Shown one piece after another: positions 8,630-16,678 of a stretch of 33,657 nucleotides of DNA. Numbering within the stretch: position 1 is the stretch's first letter; each line of letters begins with the position of its first letter. Location: positions 1 through 33,657 of the forward strand of contig DATLZB010000074.1 in assembly GCA_035574175.1 (NCBI GenBank), written 5' to 3'. The translations under genes were made by a program, and so were the position numbers. The notes below the pieces were generated by a model. The model did not search any database, was not told where the DNA came from, and saw only the letters and a program-made list of their open reading frames with translations. The DNA comes from DATLZB01 sp035574175. Lineage in GTDB: Bacteria > Pseudomonadota > Alphaproteobacteria > Rhizobiales > Hyphomicrobiaceae.

Positions 8630-10006
8630 ATGGATTTGGCGATGTTGGGGGTGATCGGGTACGTCCTTATACAGTTCGCCATCGGGGTCTGGGTTTCCCG
8701 GCGCATCAAAACGAATGCCGATTTCGTGATCGCCGGCCGGACGCTCGGTGTCGGCTTGGTTGCGTTTTCCGTTTATGCCACGTTCTTCGGGGCGGAGGCG
8801 ATCGTCGGCACGGCCGGCAGCGTCTACGAGGACGGCCTCAAAGGGGGCCAGGCGGACCCCTTCGGCTACGGCATCGCGATCCTCATCGTCGCACTCGTGT
8901 TCGCAGTTCCGCTCTGGCGCCGGGGCATCATTACCTTTGCCGACTTCTTTCGCCAGCGCTATTCGCCCTTCGTCGAGAAGCTGGTGGTGATCGTGCTGCT
9001 GCCGGGCTCGATCTTTTGGGCGGCAGCGCAGGTGCGCGCCTTTGGCCAGATCGTCAGTTCCGCCACCGACCTTTCGGTGACGACCGCGATCGTCGTAGCC
9101 GCCTTCGTCGTGATCGGCTACAGCGTGCTCGGCGGCTTGCTGGCAGATGCCTGGACAGACTTCGTTCAGGGCCTTGCAATCGTTATCGGCCTTCTCGTTC
9201 TCGCCATCGTCGTCGCCTCCGAGCTGGGCGGGTTCGAAGCGAGCCTCGCTCGGGTGGAGCCCGAGCGCTTTCGGACCATATCGCTGGAGGAGGGCGGGCT
9301 CCTCGGCTTCCTCGAAGGCCTGGCCATCCCCATCTGTGGCACCGTCGTCGCGGTCGAGATCATTTCGCGCGTGCTCGGGGCGCGCTCGGCAGAAATCGCG
9401 CGAAACGGTGCTTTCATTGGCGGCATCATGTATCTGGCGGTCGGCCTCATCCCCGTTTACCTGGGTCTCGTTGGTCCCGGGCTTGTCGCAGAACTGGATC
9501 ACGCCGAGCAGATTGTGCCCCAGCTCGCGGAGAAGCTGCTGCCGACGCTGCTCTACATTGCCTTCGCCGGCGCCGTGATTTCCGCGATCCTGTCGACCAT
9601 CGACTCGGTCCTGCTCGCCAGTTCGGCGCAGGTTGCCCACAACATTTGGACGGCAGTCGTGCCGGCCCAGAGTGATCGCGGTCAACTTCTCACGACCCGC
9701 TTGACGCTGGTCGCGCTCGGAATGGTGGCGTTTGCCATCTCACTAACCTACGAGAGGGTGAGCGACATGGTCGAAATCGCTTCGGCCGCCGGCAGCGCCG
9801 GTGTGTTCGTCGCTGCCGTGTTCGGCCTATTCACCCGATTCGGAGGGGCCCTGGCGGCAACGGCGGCCATCGTCGTCGGCGCGCTGTCCTGGCTCTTGCT
9901 TGGCGCGGTGCTCGAGCTCAATGCGCCATATCTCGCAGCGCTCACCTTGGCCCTGGGCTGCTATGTCGCGGTCGCGGCAGCCGAGCGGAGGCGGACCCAG
10001 GCGTGA
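8630..10006 (+). CDS. Sodium:solute symporter family transporter
   Basis: This 458-aa inner-membrane protein of the SSS family (PutP/PanF/SglT fold) should import an organic solute with sodium. About 12-13 hydrophobic segments are visible. Family features include the N-terminal FVIAGRTLGVGLVAFSVYAT stretch, GYSVLGGLLADAWTDFVQG (TM5 region), and GAVISAILSTIDSVLLASSA, which aligns with the sodium-site helix of PutP (Ser/Thr-rich). The substrate is not deducible; the protein is somewhat shorter than PutP. The ATG is preceded by a GGGG run, and the frame upstream of it has no membrane character. It stands alone, convergent with the DUF2147 gene. Confidence 0.9.
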   Translation: MDLAMLGVIGYVLIQFAIGVWVSRRIKTNADFVIAGRTLGVGLVAFSVYATFFGAEAIVGTAGSVYEDGLKGGQADPFGYGIAILIVALVFAVPLWRRGIITFADFFRQRYSPFVEKLVVIVLLPGSIFWAAAQVRAFGQIVSSATDLSVTTAIVVAAFVVIGYSVLGGLLADAWTDFVQGLAIVIGLLVLAIVVASELGGFEASLARVEPERFRTISLEEGGLLGFLEGLAIPICGTVVAVEIISRVLGARSAEIARNGAFIGGIMYLAVGLIPVYLGLVGPGLVAELDHAEQIVPQLAEKLLPTLLYIAFAGAVISAILSTIDSVLLASSAQVAHNIWTAVVPAQSDRGQLLTTRLTLVALGMVAFAISLTYERVSDMVEIASAAGSAGVFVAAVFGLFTRFGGALAATAAIVVGALSWLLLGAVLELNAPYLAALTLALGCYVAVAAAERRRTQA

Positions 10007-10033
10007 TCGCTTTGGTGAACTTGTTTCAAAGCC

Positions 10034-10579
10034 CTAGAGGCGGGCCTGGATGTCGCACCGTCTGAGGTTGTCGGGTGCTCGCTTCCAGATCAGGGTTTCG
10101 CTCAGAAACTTGACACCGAGATATCCGGTGACCTGCAGCGTATCGGCGGCGCGCAGCCTGAGCTCCACATCGTAGGCTTTGCCCACCTTGGGATCGTAGA
10201 TCCAGCCCTGGTCCCAGGAACCGTCGCGTTGGCGCTTCAGTTCGCCAATTACGTAAAGGCCGCAGATCGGCTGTCCGCGGCGGGCCGGGTCGGGATTTAG
10301 ATCGTCGACCAGCGGGCGGCCGGCAGCATCCGTGGGGGACCTGAGCCACACAATGCGGCCGCATAGCCTGTCCCCGCAGGGGGCGATTTCGACGGCGCCC
10401 TGCCCGGTGTCGTCGTACCACACACCCTCATAGGTCGGCGGTGAGGGCGCAACCGGTGGTGGCGACGGCGACCTCGTTTGTGCGTAGGCTGATGCGCAGA
10501 GCAGGCCGTTGACGGCGACCGCGGCAAGCCCTGCCGCCAGTGCGGGTAACGATCTTGTGTGCATGCCTTTCACGCGCAT
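10034..10579 (-). CDS. Secreted DUF2147 protein
   Basis: This 181-aa protein has an N-terminal signal peptide (LPALAAGLAAVAVNGLLCAS, cleavage near SAYAQ) and a proline-rich spacer. A DUF2147 domain (about 50-178) follows, with the family marks GVWYDDTGQGAVEIAPCGDRLCGRIVWL, DPKVGKAYDVELRL and GYLGVKFLSETLIWKR. Two cysteines in CGDRLCG may form a disulfide. The function of the family is unknown; members are periplasmic or secreted. The ATG at 10579 has GGAG upstream; a second ATG five codons later is an alternative. Confidence 0.88.
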   Translation of the reverse strand: MRVKGMHTRSLPALAAGLAAVAVNGLLCASAYAQTRSPSPPPVAPSPPTYEGVWYDDTGQGAVEIAPCGDRLCGRIVWLRSPTDAAGRPLVDDLNPDPARRGQPICGLYVIGELKRQRDGSWDQGWIYDPKVGKAYDVELRLRAADTLQVTGYLGVKFLSETLIWKRAPDNLRRCDIQARL

Positions 10580-10928
10580 GACCGCTCCACCAAATGGCCT
10601 CCTTGGACAATTACTTGAGCCCCCTCCGCGATCCAAGCGCCGACCAAGCCTCTCCTGCTCCTGGACGGGGCAGGGTCCTTGTTATTTCGCCAAGATAACA
10701 TGTTGATGCAATTTGGCTTGGCGACACGCTTAATGGGTCGCAGCCCCGCCAGTGGTCAGGGGCGCTGCAACCCCCTATATACGGTAAACCATGGCAGACC
10801 GATGGTGCCGAAGTTAACGACACCTGAGGTTTGGCTGTCGTTTGCCACATATTTGACCTATCCGCATAGAAATCGGGGTCAGCACTGCCCCCAATGGGGC
10901 CAATCAGAAGGCACAATCGGCATTTTCG
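10580..10928. other. 349-bp divergent intergenic region
   Basis: This lies between the DUF2147 gene (minus) and the ABC permease gene (plus). It is less GC-rich than its surroundings and holds an operator-like inverted repeat (10680-10700). AT-richer patches such as CCTATATACGG (about 10775-10785) and ACATATTTGACCTATCC are promoter-like, but I could not pair a convincing -35 and -10. No open frame here has protein character. Confidence 0.4.
10680..10700. promoter_or_regulatory. Operator-like inverted repeat
   Basis: TGTTATTT and AGATAACA (7 of 8 complementary) flank a five-base centre. The 21-bp size and AT-rich arms fit a dimeric helix-turn-helix repressor site, and the position between divergent genes suits control of one or both. 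The regulator is not in the window as far as I can see. Confidence 0.4.
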
Positions 10929-12059
10929 ATGATCTTGACGCTTGCCATCCGCAATCTGTTCCATGACCGCGTGCGACTGGCCGTCACGCTGATTGGGATC
11001 TTGTTCTCGATCGTGCTGGTTGCGGTCCAGCTCGGACTCTATTTCGGCGCACGGAAGATGATCGTCGGTATGGTCGACAATGCGCACGCGGACATTTGGG
11101 TCACTGCGTACGGCGCCAAGAGTTTTGAAGAGGGCGGGGTGCTGCTGACGTCGCGCGAGCGACATGCGGCGCTGGCGGTGCCAGGTGTGGCGGCGGCGAT
11201 CCCCATCCTGGTTTCGTTTGTCGAGTGGCGCAAGCCTGAGGGCGGCAGCACCAGCGCCGTGCTGATTGGCACCAACCCCGAAGACAACGGCCTGCGCCCG
11301 TGGAATATCGCCGAAGGCAGCATCCGCGCGCTGGGCGCACCCGACACCGTGGCCGTCGATCGCAGCTATCTCACCGATCTCGGCGTCACGGGTCTCGGCG
11401 ACACCGCGCAGATCGAAAAGGGTCGTGTACGGATAGGTGCGCTGACCGAGGGCATCCGCTCGTTCACCATGTCGCCTTACGTCTTCACGACTCTCAATCG
11501 TGCACGCTCGCTTCTCGGTGTTCCCGCCGACAGCGCTTCTTTCCTGCTCATTCAGCTCACTCCGGGCGCGCCGCTCGACAGCGTACGGGCCGCGCTCAAG
11601 AAGGAGCTGCCCAACAGCGAGGTGTTGACCAAAGCCGAGTTTCTCGACCGCAACCTTGACCAATGGCTCTATTCAACGGGGGCCGGTGTCGCCCTGATCG
11701 GGGGCGCGGCGCTCGGCTTGCTGGTCGGCACGGTGATCGTCGCCCAAACGCTCTACTCGAGCACGAAGGACCACTTAAGCGAGTTCGCCACGCTTCGTGC
11801 GCTCGGCTCCTCTGCCGGCTACATTCACCGCGTGATCCTCATGCAGGCCGGATTGAGCGCCGTGTTCGGCTACATTCTCGGTATGGCGATCGCGCTCACT
11901 GTCGTGGCTTTCAGTGAAGCCACCGCGCTGCCCATTCTCATGACCCCGGAGCTCGCCGCCGCGCTGTTTCTCATCACGGTGGGCATGTGTGCCATCTCCG
12001 CGGTGTCGGCGATCATCAAGGTGACCAGGATGGACCCAGCGATGGTGTTCAACAAATGA
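10929..12059 (+). CDS. ABC exporter permease, DevC/MacB-type (FtsX-like)
   Basis: This 376-aa inner-membrane permease has the FtsX/MacB layout: a first helix (about 16-38, LAVTLIGILFSIVLVAVQLGLY), a large periplasmic domain (about 40-255), and three further helices (about 262-285, 315-340, 345-368) in the FtsX-like domain ending VTRMDPAMVFNK. It matches the DevC group, in which permease, ATPase and membrane-fusion protein export glycolipids or other amphiphiles. Its TGA overlaps the ATG of the ATPase gene. Cyanobacterial devBCA has the adaptor first; here the adaptor is last. The substrate is unknown. Confidence 0.9.
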   Translation: MILTLAIRNLFHDRVRLAVTLIGILFSIVLVAVQLGLYFGARKMIVGMVDNAHADIWVTAYGAKSFEEGGVLLTSRERHAALAVPGVAAAIPILVSFVEWRKPEGGSTSAVLIGTNPEDNGLRPWNIAEGSIRALGAPDTVAVDRSYLTDLGVTGLGDTAQIEKGRVRIGALTEGIRSFTMSPYVFTTLNRARSLLGVPADSASFLLIQLTPGAPLDSVRAALKKELPNSEVLTKAEFLDRNLDQWLYSTGAGVALIGGAALGLLVGTVIVAQTLYSSTKDHLSEFATLRALGSSAGYIHRVILMQAGLSAVFGYILGMAIALTVVAFSEATALPILMTPELAAALFLITVGMCAISAVSAIIKVTRMDPAMVFNK

Positions 12060-12808
12060 CAGGTTCCGTCGTTCTTGAGGCCCGCGATATCGTCAAGGAG
12101 CTGGGGCAGGGCGCTAACAAGGTGTGCGCGCTGAAAGGGGTCAGCCTGACGTTGCGCACCGGCGAGATGACGCTGCTGATGGGGCCCTCCGGTAGCGGTA
12201 AGACCACGCTGCTCTCCATCCTCGGCTGCATTCTCTCGCCCACCTCCGGCACGCTGGAGATTGCCGGCAACCGCGTCGACGGGTTGGGCCCCGAGGCGCT
12301 GGCCGATCTGCGCCGCCGCTATATCGGGTTCGTGTTCCAGTCCTATAATCTCTTTCCGACGCTCACCGCGCTTGAGAACGTCAGAATCGCGCTCGATGTG
12401 CGTGGGGAAAGCAAGTCCGAGACCATTGCCAAGGCCGAAGCGGCCCTGAAGCTGGTGGGTCTCGCCTCCAAGCTCACCAGCTTTCCCGGCAATCTGAGCG
12501 GCGGCGAGCAGCAGCGTGTCGCTGTCGCACGTGCGTTGGCCGGCTCCCCGGCCGTCATTTTGGCAGACGAGCCCACTGCTGCCCTTGACAGCGAAAACGG
12601 GCATGCGGTGATGGCATTGCTTGCCGAAATCGCTCAGGATAAGAGTCGCGCCGTCCTGGCCGTGACACACGATCCGCGCACGCTCGCCTACGCTGATCGA
12701 GTCATTCGCATCGAGGACGGGCGCATCACCAGCGAGGAGCGGCGCGCGGAGGCGCGCCGCAACGTCGCCCTCTATGACCTGGCCAGGAAGCGCAAGGCCC
12801 ATGCTTAG
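12056..12808 (+). CDS. ABC exporter ATPase, DevA/MacB/LolD-type
   Basis: This 250-aa nucleotide-binding subunit energises the exporter encoded with it. The Walker A GPSGSGKT (43-50), Q-loop FVFQSYNLFP, signature LSGGEQQRVAVARAL, Walker B VILADEPTAALD and switch histidine VTHD are all intact, so it should be active. The ATG overlaps the permease stop (ATGA), and its own end overlaps the adaptor start by eight bases, so the three proteins are translationally linked. The sequence is of the MacB/LolD/DevA class that pairs with FtsX-like permeases. Confidence 0.94.
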   Translation: MTGSVVLEARDIVKELGQGANKVCALKGVSLTLRTGEMTLLMGPSGSGKTTLLSILGCILSPTSGTLEIAGNRVDGLGPEALADLRRRYIGFVFQSYNLFPTLTALENVRIALDVRGESKSETIAKAEAALKLVGLASKLTSFPGNLSGGEQQRVAVARALAGSPAVILADEPTAALDSENGHAVMALLAEIAQDKSRAVLAVTHDPRTLAYADRVIRIEDGRITSEERRAEARRNVALYDLARKRKAHA

Positions 12809-13913
12809 GATCAACTCGACCGTCTCGAGCCTAATCATTGCCGCGCTGCTCGCCACTGCGGTTGGGTTTGCCGTCCAACATTGGTCGGCCTTGCGTGCTT
12901 CCCAGATGAGGGCAGTTTCCGCCCCCAAATCCGAGCCGGCCGCCACGTTGCCGCAGGAGCGCCCGCCGCCGCAAAAATGGGTGGCCTCGGCGCCAGGCCG
13001 AGTGGAGCCGAAAAGCGGCGAAATCCGCATCGGCTCGCAGTCCCCCGGCAAGATCGCCGAGGTTCTCGTGCGCATGAATGATCGCGTCTCTGCTGGCGAT
13101 TTGCTCGTGCGGCTACAGGACGATGAGCCCCAGGCGCGCCTGCTGGCGGCCGAGGCCGAGGCGGCCGTCCGCCGCCGCGAACGCGACACCGAGACCGTCG
13201 CCAAACTCGCCCAAGAGCGACGCGCGGCCGAAGACGCGGTGGCTGCCTCCGAGAGCGCGCTTCATACCGCCCGGCTTGAGTTCGACCGCGCCCTTACGGC
13301 TTACCGCAAGGGTAAGGGGTCTCTGCAGGAGGTGACCAGGACGCGCAATCTAGTCACCGAGTCGGCCGAGAAACTGGAGCAGGACCGCGCCAACCTGCGC
13401 CGTGTCCAGCAGACGCCGGGAATGCCGTTGCAGACGCGGCTCGAGGCGGCACTGGCGACTGCCCGCGCGGAGCTGTCCCTGGTGATGGTGGCGATCGAGC
13501 GCACGCGCATTCGCGCTCCGACCGACGGTACCGTACTCCAGGTGCTGGCCCGGATCGGCGAGACCATTTCGCCCGCTTCGGAGGAGCCGTTGATCGTGTT
13601 CGGCGATGTCTCCTCGTTGCGCGTGCTGGCCGAGGTGGAGGAGCGGGACGTGAGCAAGATCAGGGCCGGTCAGGCCGTGGTGGTCCGCTCCGATGCCTTC
13701 CCCGGGCGCGAATTTGGCGGTCGCATTGAGCGCATGGGGCAGGCGCTTGGCGCACCGCGGCTCAGCAAGCGCGGTCCGCGTCGGCCGAACGACCTCGACG
13801 TGCTCGAGGTGCTGATCGATCTGGAGGAGAACTCCCCGCTGCTGCCCGGCATGCGGGTGGATGTTTTTTTCAAACCTGACGCGACCGTGCAGGCTCCGGT
13901 CAGCACCAACTGA
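12801..13913 (+). CDS. HlyD-family membrane-fusion protein, DevB-like
   Basis: This 370-aa periplasmic adaptor bridges the ABC exporter to an outer-membrane channel. A single N-terminal membrane anchor (about 8-30) is followed by a proline-rich linker, a lipoyl/barrel half (PGRVEPKSGEIRIGSQSPG, GKIAEVLVRMNDRVSAGDLL), a long helical hairpin (about 110-220), and the second half-motif RIRAPTDGTVLQVLARIGE. The beta-barrel and membrane-proximal domain extend to the end. The RIGSQSPGKI and IGETI signatures fit DevB-type adaptors. The start lies inside the ATPase gene, with an eight-base overlap. No outer-membrane TolC partner is encoded nearby, so one elsewhere must be used. Confidence 0.9.
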   Translation: MLRINSTVSSLIIAALLATAVGFAVQHWSALRASQMRAVSAPKSEPAATLPQERPPPQKWVASAPGRVEPKSGEIRIGSQSPGKIAEVLVRMNDRVSAGDLLVRLQDDEPQARLLAAEAEAAVRRRERDTETVAKLAQERRAAEDAVAASESALHTARLEFDRALTAYRKGKGSLQEVTRTRNLVTESAEKLEQDRANLRRVQQTPGMPLQTRLEAALATARAELSLVMVAIERTRIRAPTDGTVLQVLARIGETISPASEEPLIVFGDVSSLRVLAEVEERDVSKIRAGQAVVVRSDAFPGREFGGRIERMGQALGAPRLSKRGPRRPNDLDVLEVLIDLEENSPLLPGMRVDVFFKPDATVQAPVSTN

Positions 13914-13949
13914 GCCGGCCGAGCCTGTCGGGCGATCTGCGAGGGCGGG

Positions 13950-14960
13950 GTGGCCAATCCGGTTGTCGTCGAGCTTACGCGGGGAGCGCTGACAGAGAGC
14001 TTCCACCGGGGCGCCGTCGCCATCGTTCGCGCCTCGGGAGAGGCTGTTTTCGAGCTCGGCGACACGAGCCGTCCCGTGTTTCCGCGCTCTGCCATAAAGC
14101 CGCTGCAGTGCTTGCCGCTGATCGAGACGGGCGCAGCCGATCGCTTCGGGTTCGGCCCTGCAGAGATCGCCCTTGCGTGCGCTTCGCACGCCGGCACCGA
14201 GCAACACGTTGCGCTCGCCGCCGCGATGCTTGCCCGCGCCGGGCTCGATGTCGACGCCCTCGCCTGCGGCGCGCATCCTCCTGCCGAGGCAAGCGCCGAC
14301 CGGGAGCTGTTTCGCGCCGGCCGGCGACCCACCGCTCTCCACAACAATTGTTCGGGCAAGCACGCGGGAATGCTGGCGACGGCGGTCCATTGTGGCGAGC
14401 CGCCGGGGGGCTATTGGCAGCCCGAGCACCCGGTGCAAGTGAGAATTCGCAGGATCCTGGAGGGTCTGCTCGGCCGTGAGCTCGGCGGAAGCGTTCTCGC
14501 CGTTGACGGGTGCTCGGCGCCCAACTGGGCCATGTCGGTCCGCGACCTGGCGCGCGCCTTTGCACAGTTTGCGACGGGCGAGGGGGCGGCCGCCCCCCAC
14601 CGGGTTGCGGCGGAGCGCATAATGAGCGCCTGCTGGCAGGCGCCCGAGCTGGTGGCCGGCGAGGGACGGCTCGATACCGAGATGATGCGCCGACTTCCGG
14701 AAGAGGTGCTGATGAAGACCGGCGCGGAGGGAGTGTATTGCGCCGCTTTACCGAAGCTGAGGCTCGGTATCGCGCTCAAGATCGACGATGGTGCCAAGCG
14801 CGCCGCCGAGGCTCTGGTAGCCCATCTGATCGCCCAATTCATTCCCAAGGCGGTGTCGCACGTACCGAGCGGAGTGATGAGGAGCTGGCGCGGCCTCACG
14901 GTTGGCGAGGTCCGGCTCTGCGCTGCTCTGATGAGGGCCCTTGAGAACGTTGCTGCCTAG
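13950..14960 (+). CDS. L-asparaginase, Rhizobium etli type II (zinc-dependent class)
   Basis: This 336-aa enzyme hydrolyses asparagine to aspartate and ammonia and belongs to the asparaginase II family (PF06089). It has the serine/lysine tandem FPRSAIK (S47, K50) and S79 in CASHAG. The residues matching the zinc site of the R. etli enzyme are present: C134 and K137 in HNNCSGKHAG, and C188 in VDGCSAPNW. MKTGAEG near 256 carries a further conserved lysine. The GTG start has GAGGGCGGGG just upstream. It lies 36 bp after the DevB-like gene and may share its transcript. Its TAG shares the four-base CTAG with the stop of the convergent pyroglutamyl-peptidase gene. Confidence 0.92.
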   Translation: MANPVVVELTRGALTESFHRGAVAIVRASGEAVFELGDTSRPVFPRSAIKPLQCLPLIETGAADRFGFGPAEIALACASHAGTEQHVALAAAMLARAGLDVDALACGAHPPAEASADRELFRAGRRPTALHNNCSGKHAGMLATAVHCGEPPGGYWQPEHPVQVRIRRILEGLLGRELGGSVLAVDGCSAPNWAMSVRDLARAFAQFATGEGAAAPHRVAAERIMSACWQAPELVAGEGRLDTEMMRRLPEEVLMKTGAEGVYCAALPKLRLGIALKIDDGAKRAAEALVAHLIAQFIPKAVSHVPSGVMRSWRGLTVGEVRLCAALMRALENVAA

Positions 14961-15580
14961 GGCGCCGGCCCGCCGAGACAGGTGCGGACGATCTCAAGTC
15001 CTCCAATCACTGCGCTGTTCCAGTCGAGTTGGCAGCGAGCCATGCCATTCGCAATCCCCGGCGGTACGTGAACAAATCCGCGCCGCGAGGCATCTTCTCG
15101 CGCTGCTGCCAAGGAATGATAAAGAATGGCGTTGCAAAGGTAGCTGCCGGCGTCCTGCGACAGCGCGGCCGGTACGCCGAGACGCCGCAAACGCGCCAGG
15201 ATGCGGCCAGCGGGCAACGTGCTCGACAGCGTCTCGGGCCCATCGGGAACAATGCGGCCGCCGGGCGGCAGGGCGCCGATGGCATCGGCCGCGCGCGCCG
15301 CGATGTTGCGAGCTCGGCACTCTATGACAAAGCCGCGCGCACGTCGCGAAATGCCGAAGTGGATGGCGAGCGCTGGCCGAAGTTCGGCATCGAGCTGCGC
15401 CAATCGCATGGGCCCGGCGATCCACTCAGTGGGCAGCGTCGCCGCCCGCACCCGACAGCCCGGCAGACAGCGTGCCGCCCTATCCGCCACCGCGTGCGCG
15501 AGCAGGCCCGAGGCGTTCGACGGGTAGCCGGGAAACGGTCCGAAACCGGTGATCAGCAGCGTGGGATGACGCTCGCCCAT
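14957..15580 (-). CDS. pcp: Pyroglutamyl-peptidase I (C15 cysteine peptidase)
   Basis: This 207-aa cytosolic peptidase removes N-terminal pyroglutamate from peptides. The opening LLITGFGPFPGYPSNAS is diagnostic for the C15 family, and the triad is in place: E87 (FVIECRARN), C149 (DAGSYLCNAILY) and H171 (FVHVPP). Size is normal for the family. It follows the DMT transporter gene by 13 bp on the same strand and probably shares its transcript. The 3' end overlaps the asparaginase 3' end by four bases, leaving no room for a terminator between the two. Confidence 0.92.
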   Translation of the reverse strand: MGERHPTLLITGFGPFPGYPSNASGLLAHAVADRAARCLPGCRVRAATLPTEWIAGPMRLAQLDAELRPALAIHFGISRRARGFVIECRARNIAARAADAIGALPPGGRIVPDGPETLSSTLPAGRILARLRRLGVPAALSQDAGSYLCNAILYHSLAAAREDASRRGFVHVPPGIANGMARCQLDWNSAVIGGLEIVRTCLGGPAP

Positions 15581-15593
15581 GGCCTCTTGAGCT

Positions 15594-16532
15594 TCATGAC
15601 CTTCCCTGCTCCAGCTTGACTGGCGCGAGGGCGCCGAGCGCGATTGCCGATATTACAAACGCGGCGCCGAGCATGCGCACGATGCCAATCTCTTCGCCGA
15701 GGAACAGTGCAGAAACCGCAAGCGCGGAGACCGGCAACGCGGCGGTCGCCAGGCCCGCCATCCAGGTCTCGACGCGGGCGGCGCCGCGGTACCACAATAT
15801 GGTGCAAAGGGCGCTCGCCGACAGGGCGTACCAGGTAGCGAGCGCCCAAATGCCGGGGGAAACCGAGGTCCAGTCGAAGTCGAGCAAAGCCGTGGCGGCG
15901 AACGGCACACTCGCCAGCAGGCTCACGACCGACACCCCGAGTGACAGGCGGATCGGCCTGTAGATTGCGCTCATGCGCTGAGACAGCAACACGAACGTCG
16001 CTTCGCACAAGACAGCGAGCCCGACCAGCAGGTTGCCGATGAGCGCCCTCGTGCCCCCTGCTGCCGAGGCCGGTTGCATGATCAGGATGCCGGCAACCGC
16101 CAGCGCCACCATCGCGAACTGGCTTGCTGCCAGTCGCTGGCCGAGCACGAATAGTCCGAGAAGGGCTACGACGGCCGGCAGCGTGGCCGTGATGATGCCG
16201 GCGTCCGCCCCGGAGGTCCGTTTGACGCCCTCGAGCAGGAATACCGTGAAGAGCACCGAGCCGACGATACCGAGCATGGCTAAGCTGACGGTCTGGCCCG
16301 GCGACATGGTCCTGAGCAGCGGCCCCGGTTCCGTCCGCACCAGCAGAGCCAGCGCCAGACTGGCTATGGCAAAACGGAACACGAGAAACACCTCGACCGG
16401 CATCTCTGCCATCACGGCCTTGCCGAAGGGCACGTTGGCTCCGGTCAGCGACATCGAGGCGACCAGCGACAGTACTGCCAGAAGGCGTGGCACGCGCGCC
16501 AGGTCTGGGGAGGTTGAGTAAGGCAGCGTCAT
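15594..16532 (-). CDS. EamA-family (DMT superfamily) transporter
   Basis: This 312-aa inner-membrane protein has about ten hydrophobic helices arranged as two EamA repeats (about 15-150 and 165-302). Typical marks are the GANVPFGKAVM and FRFAIASLALALLV of the first half and GEEIGIVRMLGAAFVISAIAL near the end. Relatives export amino acids or other small metabolites; the substrate is not predictable. Cotranscription with pyroglutamyl peptidase hints at amino-acid or peptide metabolism but proves nothing. The ribosome site is weak. The gene is divergent from the PDZ-hydrolase gene across 146 bp. Confidence 0.88.
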   Translation of the reverse strand: MTLPYSTSPDLARVPRLLAVLSLVASMSLTGANVPFGKAVMAEMPVEVFLVFRFAIASLALALLVRTEPGPLLRTMSPGQTVSLAMLGIVGSVLFTVFLLEGVKRTSGADAGIITATLPAVVALLGLFVLGQRLAASQFAMVALAVAGILIMQPASAAGGTRALIGNLLVGLAVLCEATFVLLSQRMSAIYRPIRLSLGVSVVSLLASVPFAATALLDFDWTSVSPGIWALATWYALSASALCTILWYRGAARVETWMAGLATAALPVSALAVSALFLGEEIGIVRMLGAAFVISAIALGALAPVKLEQGRS

Positions 16533-16678
16533 CCATTCGCCATATGAGCTTGGCAGGCACGCCCCCGCAGAGACTTCGAGGGGAACCGGCTGGAGCCCTC
16601 ACAGCCACCGCGCCTTGCTGGCGAGGGTTGCGAGTGGCTAGACTCTTAGCACGAGCTGTCGTCACAAGGGGGCATACC

